Part shown: one piece after another, positions 1-8,678 of the stretch | How the letters are laid out: the number at the start of each line of letters is the position of its first letter | Numbering within the stretch: position 1 is the first letter of the stretch | Source of the DNA: an uncultured Verrucomicrobiota bacterium | Lineage (GTDB): Bacteria > Verrucomicrobiota > Verrucomicrobiia > Opitutales > Opitutaceae | Direction: 5' to 3' | Assembly (NCBI GenBank): GCA_913058185.1 | Contig: CAJXQX010000032.1 | Coordinates: 1-40,656 of the forward strand | Length of the DNA: 40,656 bases | Translations under genes and position numbers: made by a program | The notes under the pieces: generated by a model | What the model was told of the DNA's origin: nothing | Seen by the model: the letters and a program-made list of their open reading frames with translations, nothing else | Databases searched by the model: none

Positions 1-379
1 CAACGATACATTGAGCGCCGAATCGAGCGGATGCTTCGCGAATAAGTTCAGGATTCTTGATCGCCGCAGTATTGAGGGACACTTTGTCGGCCCCGGATTT
101 CAACATGGCTTCGATATCAGCTACGGTGCGTAATCCTCCGCCTACGGTGAGGGGCATAAAACACTGTTCAGCGGTGGCGGCGACCACGTCGTGCATGATC
201 GAACGACCGTCACTGGATGCGGTAATATCTAGAAAAACCAACTCATCCGCCCCTTGAGCATCGTAAGCTTTCGCACATTCCACGGGATCACCTGCATCGC
301 GAAGCTCTTTGAACTTCACGCCCTTGACCACGCGACCATTGGTCACGTCCAGGCAAGGAATGATTCTGCGCGCTAACAT
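1..379 (-). CDS. hisF: Imidazole glycerol phosphate synthase cyclase subunit HisF (5' part; runs off the left edge)
   Basis: HisF forms a complex with the glutaminase HisH and converts PRFAR plus ammonia into imidazole glycerol phosphate and AICAR in histidine synthesis. The ATG lies at 377-379 and about 126 codons are visible. The N-terminus [20 protein letters not shown] carries the general acid/base Asp11 and the first phosphate-binding region of the (beta/alpha)8 barrel. LVFLDITAS (strand 2) and the GGGLR loop follow in the expected order. The visible part stops just before the strand that should carry the second catalytic aspartate (about position 130), so that residue cannot be checked. 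It reads leftward, and no hisH or other his gene is visible. The family assignment is firm. Confidence 0.95.
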   Translation of the reverse strand, partial: MLARRIIPCLDVTNGRVVKGVKFKELRDAGDPVECAKAYDAQGADELVFLDITASSDGRSIMHDVVAATAEQCFMPLTVGGGLRTVADIEAMLKSGADKVSLNTAAIKNPELIREASARFGAQCIV

Positions 380-390
380 TTTCCAAGTAT

Positions 391-488
391 GAAGTTAGAG
401 GTAGGAAGTAAGAAGCCGATGCTGATTTACCAAATCTAATCCGAGATTAATTCCACCTCTTACTTCAAACTTCGTTCTTCTTACTTTC
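391..488. repeat. Degenerate GAAGTAAGA-type purine repeat with inverted arms, upstream of hisF
   Basis: Two purine-rich tracts face each other across the 113-bp gap between hisF and the next gene. The left tract (391-415) reads GAAGTTAGAGGTAGGAA and continues into AAGTAAGAAG. The right tract (451-488) is its pyrimidine counterpart: TTCCACCTCTTACTTC, then CTTCTTACTT. Positions 391-407 pair with 451-466 with one mismatch and one bulge, and 404-415 pairs with 477-488. The order of arms is A-B-A'-B', which is not a simple nested hairpin. The unit looks like a degenerate tandem repeat. It lies where the hisF leader or promoter would be. Confidence 0.45.
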
Positions 489-492
489 TCAA

Positions 493-2250
493 CTAGTCCA
501 TCGTGGTCACATCCGGCTCGTAACTTACCGCGAGGCGGTAGATGTTGCCGGGACGCATGATCAGCGGATGGTCGCGTTCGAGAGTCTGCACGTAGTGAAC
601 CTTGCCGTAATTCGTGCGGTATGTCGGATCATTGGTCACCACTTCGGTCTCTTGCCAAACGCCTTGGAAATCGTCCTTGGTGACCGTGCAACGATGGCCT
701 TCGGGCCCAAGGGCCAGCGAACCACCGACATGGTAGATTGAGTGTGGTGCCGCGATCGCGAGCATGAAGCGGAACCGATCCAACGTGACTTGCTGACGGA
801 CCGTGTAGGCGAATTCGGCGCTGATCCGAGGGCCAGCGAAATTCCACTGAACCTTGACCGTGCCCAATCCTTTGAGGACCTCCTGTTCGGTGGTAATCAG
901 ATCGGGTTGATCGTAGCGGAAAAAGAAGCTGCGGCGGAGGCCAAGGCCGGTGACACAGTTTTTGCCGTAGAACGCCGGAATGGTGACTTTGTCACCGAAG
1001 GTAAGTTCAGGCACCATGATCGGCGCGTAGACATTATTGGGCCAATCGAAGATACCCGGACTGTGCGGAAATGGTAGGGTATCCGAAGTTGCGGAACCGG
1101 CGGCTGCGCTGAGCGGAATCTGGGCATGTAATCCACTGTCCGGATCGCGGTAAAGGAAGACGCCCTGTTCCTTGCGGTTGGACTTATCGAAAATAACGAA
1201 ACGTCCGGTGGTGCGAGGAGGTTCAGGCAAGACCTGCCCAGCTGGCATGTGGACGGTTTTCGCGAGACGCGACCATTGGCAAAGGTAACGGGCGGCGTCG
1301 AAATTGGCCATCCGCGTGGTGTGTCCTTCGTAGGCGGTGCGCTCCGCGTCACGGACATCTAAATCACCACGATCTTGGTCCAAGTATGTCTGGTAAAAGA
1401 AGAGGAAGAGTCGGCGCAGAATATCGAAATATTTAGATTTCTGATCGTCAGGGATCCAACCATCGCGAAGCCCTTGTAAAATCAGACTGATGCAGTGCAT
1501 CTGTCCGTATGCGCCAGCCGCACGTCCGAATGCCCAGCCAAGACCATCGGCACGGACGAGATCCGGCATCATCTTGATGTATTTTTCGGCGTAGGTGCGG
1601 AGAGTGGGAAGCTTTCGATCCCGCACGCCGCTGTTGGCGTGGAGTTGGAGAGCGGAGCGGATGAAGACGAGCGACATCACACCGTAGAGATTGAAGTTAC
1701 CGCCAAAACCTTCGGTGGAGTCGTCGATGAATCCATTGGAGCTGGTTTGGTTGATTCGGTCGACGTAACGTTCGATCAAACGGGAGGTCTCATCCTTCTT
1801 GGACAGACCAAACGAGAAACGGGCGACGGCCTTGGCTACGTTGAAAGCCTGCCAGTGATTGTCGTAGTCCGAGCGATGGAGGAGGGACTTGTCGATACGC
1901 TCCTGCGTTTCGGTTACGAGGCGTTCCCAGACTTGGTTGCGTTCCTTGGAAGGTCCAAAGCTCAGGAGGCCCAATGCGCCGTAAGCGAGACCGTTCTCCT
2001 CAGCGGGTTCAGTAAATACCTGAGCCGTAACCGTGCGGGCGGTGAGGTCGATGAGATCGTGACCCTCAAGGGTCGTTTCCCCGGTGGCCCGATAAAATTC
2101 GCCCATAGCGTAGGCCGCATGGCCAGGCTCGTCGCCGCGGGATGCTTCGCCCTCAAAGGGAGTGATGGTGCCGTCAGGCTGGATGGAGGCAAGATTGTGG
2201 CCCAAAATGGAACGGGCCATATCGAGACACTGCTCGGAGAAACTATGCAT
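493..2250 (-). CDS. Conserved hypothetical protein, 585 aa, probable helical-toroid fold plus beta-rich C-terminal half
   Basis: I do not recognise this protein with certainty. There is no signal peptide or membrane segment, so it is probably cytoplasmic. Residues about 20-330 are helical and rich in aromatic/Gly motifs such as DYDNHWQAFNVAKA, GFGGNFNLYGVMSL and LGWAFGRAAGAYGQMH. These look like the repeated helical hairpins of (alpha/alpha)-toroid carbohydrate-active proteins, with a loose resemblance to DUF2264/heparinase-like families. The C-terminal part (about 340-585) is predicted beta-rich, as in polysaccharide-lyase-type two-domain proteins. It starts at an ATG (2250) and reads the same way as rho upstream, 154 bp away. 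A role in polysaccharide or oligosaccharide handling is inference from fold impression only. Confidence 0.7.
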   Translation of the reverse strand: MHSFSEQCLDMARSILGHNLASIQPDGTITPFEGEASRGDEPGHAAYAMGEFYRATGETTLEGHDLIDLTARTVTAQVFTEPAEENGLAYGALGLLSFGPSKERNQVWERLVTETQERIDKSLLHRSDYDNHWQAFNVAKAVARFSFGLSKKDETSRLIERYVDRINQTSSNGFIDDSTEGFGGNFNLYGVMSLVFIRSALQLHANSGVRDRKLPTLRTYAEKYIKMMPDLVRADGLGWAFGRAAGAYGQMHCISLILQGLRDGWIPDDQKSKYFDILRRLFLFFYQTYLDQDRGDLDVRDAERTAYEGHTTRMANFDAARYLCQWSRLAKTVHMPAGQVLPEPPRTTGRFVIFDKSNRKEQGVFLYRDPDSGLHAQIPLSAAAGSATSDTLPFPHSPGIFDWPNNVYAPIMVPELTFGDKVTIPAFYGKNCVTGLGLRRSFFFRYDQPDLITTEQEVLKGLGTVKVQWNFAGPRISAEFAYTVRQQVTLDRFRFMLAIAAPHSIYHVGGSLALGPEGHRCTVTKDDFQGVWQETEVVTNDPTYRTNYGKVHYVQTLERDHPLIMRPGNIYRLAVSYEPDVTTMD

Positions 2251-2404
2251 ACGGAGGGAGTTGCGGCGTGGACTGCGCTGACACGTGATTGGACAGCGGA
2301 ACGAGAATTAGTTCAGAGTTTTTGACGCCTGCGCAAGGGGGAAACGATGGTGCAGGTGACGAGTTAGTAAAAATGGGGAGCGTGCAGGCTTAATTAACGC
2401 GCTC

Positions 2405-3610
2405 TTAGCTGGAGATGAGCTCGAGGAATTCGGCGTTTGTTTTGGTCTTCGAGAGACGTGAAATCATCGTTTCGGTGGCTTCTTCGATCTTCTGTTGAAC
2501 GAGGGCGCGGCGGAAAAAATGGATACTATCTAGATCCTTGGGTTCGATCAGTTTCTCTTCCTTACGGGTGCCGGAGCCTTGAATGTTGATCGCGGGCCAT
2601 AGGCGCATCTCGGCGCATTTACGGTCCAATACGAGATCGCTGTTACCCGTGCCCTTGAACTCTTGGAAAATCACGTCATCCATCCGACTGCCTGTTTCCA
2701 CCAGAATCGAGGCGACGATGGTGAGCGAACCAGCCTCTTCGGTATTTCGAGCCGAGGCGAAGATTTGACGCGGTTTCTCGAGCGCACGCACATCGAGACC
2801 ACCGGAGCCCGTCCGGCCGGAGTTGCGTAGGGTGTTGTGAGCGCGAGCGAGGCGGGTGAGGGAATCGAGCAGGATAACGACGTCGCGGCCGCACTCGACG
2901 AGACGGCGTGCCCGGTCGATGGCCATATCGGCGATACGGATATGGCTTTGGACCTGCTCATCATTTGAGGAGGCCCAAACTTCGGCACCGGTAACGCTGC
3001 GTTTGAAATCAGTGACTTCTTCAGGACGCTCATCGACGAGCAGCACCATAACGTGACATTCAGGATGATTCTCGATCACACCGAGGGCAATGTCGCGCAG
3101 CAGGGTCGTTTTGCCGGTGCGGGGAGGCGCGACCACGAGGCCACGGGTGCCCTTGCCGATGGGGCAAAATAGGTCGATCGCCCGGGTGGTGATGCGACCG
3201 TCTTTGGTTTCGAGGTTCAGTTTTTCCTCGGGGGAAAGACTCGTAAAATTCAGGAAATCCCACTTCTCCTTTCGATCTTCGATGGAGAGGCCATCCACTG
3301 AATCGATGAAACGCATCTTCGGATTCGGGAATCGTCCTTCGGCCGGGAACGCTTTGCCCTTAATTTGGCTGCCTTGGCGTAATTTGAAGCGGCGGATCAA
3401 CTCTTTCGGCACGAATGTATCGTCGGGGCGACGTTTGCCGTAGCGTTTGAGATCGAGGAGCACGCCGTTGCCGCCGTTTTGTTTATCGATGTCGAGAATT
3501 CCATCCACCTCCACGAGGTTAAGCTCTCTTTCAGAAGCTGGCTTAGGGGTGGGTTTCTCCTCTTGAGGAGCTTCGGGGGCTGGTTCGGGCGGAGATTCGG
3601 ATTTTGGCAT
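2405..3610 (-). CDS. rho: Transcription termination factor Rho
   Basis: Rho is a hexameric RNA-dependent ATPase/helicase that ends transcription of untranslated RNA. The ATG at 3608-3610 gives 401 residues. A longer in-frame reading to 3739 exists, but its extra N-terminus has no family character. A charged, Pro/Glu-rich leader (1-30) precedes the RNA-binding cold-shock-like domain. Next come Walker A APPRTGKT (about 161-168), the catalytic-glutamate region [10 protein letters not shown] (about 193), Walker B VVILLDS (about 244-250) and the Q/R-loop region ending [15 protein letters not shown]. The N-terminal Rho helix-bundle domain of E. coli Rho seems reduced or absent. It is divergent from acs, 142 bp away. 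Bacterial rho genes are often autoregulated, but no leader attenuator is evident here. Confidence 0.96.
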   Translation of the reverse strand: MPKSESPPEPAPEAPQEEKPTPKPASERELNLVEVDGILDIDKQNGGNGVLLDLKRYGKRRPDDTFVPKELIRRFKLRQGSQIKGKAFPAEGRFPNPKMRFIDSVDGLSIEDRKEKWDFLNFTSLSPEEKLNLETKDGRITTRAIDLFCPIGKGTRGLVVAPPRTGKTTLLRDIALGVIENHPECHVMVLLVDERPEEVTDFKRSVTGAEVWASSNDEQVQSHIRIADMAIDRARRLVECGRDVVILLDSLTRLARAHNTLRNSGRTGSGGLDVRALEKPRQIFASARNTEEAGSLTIVASILVETGSRMDDVIFQEFKGTGNSDLVLDRKCAEMRLWPAINIQGSGTRKEEKLIEPKDLDSIHFFRRALVQQKIEEATETMISRLSKTKTNAEFLELISS

Positions 3611-3663
3611 GGGAAGTGTTTTAAAAAAAGTGCAGTAGAAAGGCCCAATCAAGCGGCAGGCGC

Positions 3664-3692
3664 TTGACGCATCTCGTAGGCAGCGGGATAAA
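3664..3692 (+). promoter_or_regulatory. Candidate sigma70-type promoter for acs
   Basis: TTGACG (3664-3669) and GATAAA (3687-3692) are separated by 17 bp, close to the sigma70 consensus. Transcription would begin near 3699 and leave a leader of about 54 nt before the GTG at 3753. It lies in the divergent rho-acs gap. The assignment rests on sequence match alone. Confidence 0.45.
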
Positions 3693-3752
3693 AAGTGGCC
3701 CCGGCCGGATGTGCCGCGGAAAAGATAAATCTTAACCACAACGATCCAAAAC

Positions 3753-5702
<1,950 letters not shown>

Positions 5703-5757
5703 CCCGCCGCAATTTTCGCGGATCGCACCTAATATTGGCGAAGCTCGGATCCACCCC

Positions 5758-6291
5758 ATGAGATCTTCGCTTCGTCAATCAGGGTGTGCCGCGGGAGCGA
5801 ACGCATCGCGGGGTTTTACCCTGATCGAACTACTTATCGTCATTGCGGTGATCGCGGTGTTGACCGCTATCACGCTGGGCATTTCCGGAGGCGCTCGCGA
5901 ACGCGCCGCCAACGATCGCGTCAAATCGGAGTTGGCTGTGCTCAGCACGGCTCTTGAACGCTATCGGGTGGTTTATGGGGCCTACCCGCAGGATTCCCAA
6001 AATCCGACGGCTTTGCTTCAATCATTGAGCGGTGAACTCACGCCCACCGGTGGGGTCGCCAATCGGGCGCCTTTTATTACTTTAGCGGGACTGATTCTGG
6101 ATGACTCCGAAACCGCCATCGTCGACCCTTGGGATCAACCCTATGTCTACGTGCCATTCAGCTCCGGGGTTCGTCGCGGATTTCGGCTCTACTCGATTGG
6201 CTTAGACGGCCTCGATCTACCGCCAACCACGTCGGGAGAATGTGACGAATCAGCTGACGGAAATTTGGACAACGTCTACGCCCATCGCTAA
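5758..6291 (+). CDS. GspG-like type II pseudopilin (first copy)
   Basis: This is a 177-residue prepilin-like protein of the type II secretion/type IV pilus family. After a 19-residue basic leader comes the prepilin peptidase site G19|FTLIELL, with the conserved Glu at mature position 5, then one hydrophobic helix (about 20-42). The C-terminal globular part resembles GspG: RVKSELAVLSTALERYRVVYGAYP, then DPWDQPYVYVPF and LYSIGLDG, the major-pseudopilin motif for a regular fibre subunit. It heads a run of seven same-strand genes, with the next start 11 bp downstream. No GspD, GspE, GspF or peptidase gene lies in the window, so assembly must use machinery encoded elsewhere. Confidence 0.88.
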   Translation: MRSSLRQSGCAAGANASRGFTLIELLIVIAVIAVLTAITLGISGGARERAANDRVKSELAVLSTALERYRVVYGAYPQDSQNPTALLQSLSGELTPTGGVANRAPFITLAGLILDDSETAIVDPWDQPYVYVPFSSGVRRGFRLYSIGLDGLDLPPTTSGECDESADGNLDNVYAHR

Positions 6292-6302
6292 GGTTCACCT
6301 TC

Positions 6303-6905
6303 ATGATCACCGCACGACGCACTCGAGCCTTCACGTTGATAGAGCTGCTGACGGTGATCGCCATCGTGGCAATCCTCAGCGCGATCATCATTCCCACCGT
6401 CGGTGGTGCTCGTAACTCAGCCAATCGTGCAGCGGCTAAAGCCCAATTTAATCAATGGGCTGCAGCGATGGAGTTGTATCGGCAGGAATACGGTTTTTAT
6501 CCCGATATAGCGCCAACCGGTCTCGTCGATCCGGACCGATTTTCCGCCGAATTGACGGGACAAACCTTGGCCGGAGTTTCGGTGCGGGGGAATTCCGCCT
6601 GGGGCAATACCAAGGGATTGAGTTTTTATGCGCTCGCGGCCGGTGATCTCGATGAAACCGGGAACGAACTGGTGGATGCTTTTGGAAATACCGAAATTGC
6701 GATGCGTCGTGATACCAACCGCGACGGGCGTATCAATGCATCTGACACCGGAAGCTGGGTGTCCGTCGATGGCGTGGAATCCGCGGGGCTTTCGCCGACG
6801 ACTTTACCGAAAGCTATTCCAACCACCGGCGTGCGGGCTGGAGTGGTGTTTTATTCGGCGGGCCGAGGGCGTGATGAAACCGATATGGTGCTGAGCTGGC
6901 AGTAG
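6303..6905 (+). CDS. GspG-like type II pseudopilin (second copy)
   Basis: This 200-residue protein has a short basic leader (MITARRTRA) and the cleavage motif A9|FTLIELLTVIAIVAILSAI. Alanine rather than glycine occupies the -1 position, which prepilin peptidases can accept. Glu is kept at mature position 5. The globular part again starts with a GspG-like helix (FNQWAAAMELYRQEYGFYP). It ends in a segment with an Asp/Asn-rich loop (RRDTNRDGRINASD) that could bind calcium, as GspG does; that is inference from composition. It is diverged from the copy just upstream, which suggests an old duplication giving two related fibre subunits. It is 11 bp after the first pilin gene and 8 bp before the next. 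Confidence 0.87.
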   Translation: MITARRTRAFTLIELLTVIAIVAILSAIIIPTVGGARNSANRAAAKAQFNQWAAAMELYRQEYGFYPDIAPTGLVDPDRFSAELTGQTLAGVSVRGNSAWGNTKGLSFYALAAGDLDETGNELVDAFGNTEIAMRRDTNRDGRINASDTGSWVSVDGVESAGLSPTTLPKAIPTTGVRAGVVFYSAGRGRDETDMVLSWQ

Positions 6906-6913
6906 TTTATTTG

Positions 6914-7522
6914 ATGAGCCCATCTCGTTCCTTCACTTCACGCGCCACTCGGGCCTTCACCCTGATCGAGATACTGGTCGTGATGGGCATCATGGCGGTG
7001 GTGGCAACGATCGTGGGTGTCGGATTGAGTCGGGGAGGGGAAGGCGCTGCTTTGACGGCCGGGCAATCACTGCTGGTGTCGCAACTCAATGCCGCGCGAG
7101 CCCAGGCGGCCTTAGGCGCATCACGATCCGCATTAGTGGTTGCCGCGGATGCCAGTGATCTCACCCGTGATCATCGCTTCTTGGTGGTGGCGATTGAGGC
7201 TGCGGGGATTTGGCGGGCAGTTAGTGACGGAACCACGTTGCCAAATAGCGTGCTGGTGCGCGGTCTCTCGGAAGGAAGCACTTTGCTGACCCAGACTTTG
7301 GCGGTGGCACTAGATCCGGGAGATACCACCACGACGTGTTCGGCAGTTGTTTTTGAGGCCGAAGGGCGTATCTCGACCGTTGGAGGCGGAGTGATCTGGT
7401 TGAGCGTGGGAATACGTAACGAAGACGGGTGGAGTTTTTCGCCCGATGCGCCCAGTCGCGGCATTTCCATGAGTCGTTACGGCGCGATCACCCCGCTGGA
7501 TGATTGGGAAGGCGTATTTTGA
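6914..7522 (+). CDS. GspH-like pseudopilin (candidate Verru_Chthon cassette protein D)
   Basis: This 202-residue protein has the N-terminal motif TRA|FTLIEILVVMGIMAVVATI: Ala at -1, Glu at +5, then one membrane helix. The body has the GspH/FimT type of layout, with small residues, then LLVSQLNAARAQAA, then beta strands. An adjacent TTG (6911) is also in frame, but the ATG at 6914 is preferred. Its position directly before I-, J- and K-like genes matches the minor-pseudopilin order H-I-J-K of type II systems and the four-gene Verru_Chthon cassette (A-D) described for Verrucomicrobia. Its stop overlaps the next start as TTGA (7519-7522), which suggests translational coupling. Confidence 0.85.
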   Translation: MSPSRSFTSRATRAFTLIEILVVMGIMAVVATIVGVGLSRGGEGAALTAGQSLLVSQLNAARAQAALGASRSALVVAADASDLTRDHRFLVVAIEAAGIWRAVSDGTTLPNSVLVRGLSEGSTLLTQTLAVALDPGDTTTTCSAVVFEAEGRISTVGGGVIWLSVGIRNEDGWSFSPDAPSRGISMSRYGAITPLDDWEGVF

Positions 7523-7980
7523 AATCACGCCGCGGTTTTTCGTTGGTGGAGGTGGTGGTGGCTGTGGGGGTGTTTGTGGCCGGCGTGGTCGCGGCGGTTG
7601 CGTTGCTTTCGCAAACGACCGACTCGGCCGGACAATGCCTGTCCGTGGCAGCAGCGGGTCGGGTGGCCCAATCGAGCGCGGTGCTGCTGCGACAGTTGCC
7701 TTGGGATGAGGTGGTCACGCGTCTGAATTCAGAAGACGAAATCTTCGCCACCCGGGATGGTGATCTCATCGGGTGGTTCGATGAAGTCGCCGAGGCAGAA
7801 GCCTATTTCGTAATGAGTCTTGCTCGGGTTGAAAATCTTTCACCGATTGGAAATGATGCGTCGGCAGCCTACCTGGCGTTGCGACTCGAGCTACGTTGGC
7901 CACTGCGACAAGACGGCGCCGGGCGAATCGCTCCGAAATTCCAAGAGAGTCTAATTCGGAATGTGGTGGTGAACCGATGA
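7519..7980 (+). CDS. GspI-like pseudopilin (candidate Verru_Chthon cassette protein B)
   Basis: This 153-residue minor pseudopilin has the N-terminus MKSRRG|FSLVEVVVAVGVFVAGVV: a short basic leader, Gly at -1 and Glu at +5. The SLVEV signature is typical of GspI. I chose the TTG at 7519 because it overlaps the preceding stop as TTGA and has a GGGAAGG ribosome-binding-like sequence 5 nt upstream (7507-7513). A TTG at 7504 is also in frame but lacks this support. GspI subunits normally form the core of a pilus-tip complex with GspJ and GspK-type partners, and genes of those two types follow directly. Its stop overlaps the next ATG as ATGA (7977-7980). Confidence 0.85.
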   Translation: MKSRRGFSLVEVVVAVGVFVAGVVAAVALLSQTTDSAGQCLSVAAAGRVAQSSAVLLRQLPWDEVVTRLNSEDEIFATRDGDLIGWFDEVAEAEAYFVMSLARVENLSPIGNDASAAYLALRLELRWPLRQDGAGRIAPKFQESLIRNVVVNR

Positions 7981-8678
7981 ATGATGCGCGCCGAGCATTT
8001 ACATTGGTTGAGTTACTGGTCGCGGTGGGAATCACCGCGGTTCTGGCCGCGGTGTTGTTAAGTCTGGTGACCTCGACTCTAACGCTCTGGGAGCGGTCAG
8101 CCAGCGCGCTCGCGATGGATAATCAGGCGACTCTTGTTCTTGATCGATTGGCTCGGGACTTGGAGTCGGCCGTGGTGCGGGAGAACCTGGGCGATACTTG
8201 GATCGAACATGCAGTTGGTGACCGTGGCACCACCCAACTTCGTCTATTCAGCCAACTCACCAACACCTCCGGCGAAGTAAATGATCCAGCGACGATTCGT
8301 GAAGTAACTTATCAACTCACCACTGCGGGTGAATCGGGAAGACTGTATCGTCTCGAAGGCACCGCGATCGCAGCCCTGACCAGCGGATACGCCTGGCAAG
8401 TCTGGCCGACGCAGCCAGCTGATGAGTTTTTGTTGAGCGAAGGAATGCGGCAATTAGATCTGAAATTCTATGTCGATCAGACGACAGAGATCACGTCTCC
8501 GAGTTTGACGAATTGGCCAGCGTTCGTGCGCGCAGAGTTGGTCTTGTTGTCGCCCGACGGCGTCGCGCGATTGAACGCAGTCGCGGCCGGGCAATCCGAT
8601 GAGCTGATCGATCAGATCATCGATCAAACCTCACGTCGCTTCGTGCAATGGATCGAGATGGGTGGTCACCCGTGGTGA
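7977..8678 (+). CDS. GspJ-like pseudopilin (candidate Verru_Chthon cassette protein C)
   Basis: This 233-residue protein has the N-terminus MNDARRA|FTLVELLVAVGITAVLAA, with Ala at -1, Glu at +5 and one hydrophobic helix. The region after the helix (LSLVTSTLTLWERSASALAM, then LVLDRLARDLESAV) is typical of GspJ/PulJ-type minor pseudopilins, which have a long helix followed by a beta-sandwich head. The ATG at 7977 overlaps the previous stop as ATGA. An upstream in-frame reading from 7896 would add 27 residues inside the previous gene and displace the pilin signal from the N-terminus, so it was rejected. The stop is coupled to the next gene as GTGA (8675-8678). Confidence 0.86.
   Translation: MNDARRAFTLVELLVAVGITAVLAAVLLSLVTSTLTLWERSASALAMDNQATLVLDRLARDLESAVVRENLGDTWIEHAVGDRGTTQLRLFSQLTNTSGEVNDPATIREVTYQLTTAGESGRLYRLEGTAIAALTSGYAWQVWPTQPADEFLLSEGMRQLDLKFYVDQTTEITSPSLTNWPAFVRAELVLLSPDGVARLNAVAAGQSDELIDQIIDQTSRRFVQWIEMGGHPW

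Noticed and set aside
1495-2325. A 276-codon plus-strand reading frame opposite the unrecognised 585-residue gene
   Set aside because: It is antisense to a longer gene with better coding character. Its product has no family motif and no ribosome-binding site.
2325-2389. Terminator downstream of rho (GCCTGC ... GCAGGC)
   Set aside because: The arms are only 6 bp and about 50 nt apart, with no T-run placed correctly.
3611-3739. N-terminal extension of rho
   Set aside because: The extra 43 residues have no Rho character and would cover most of the rho-acs gap where promoters are expected.
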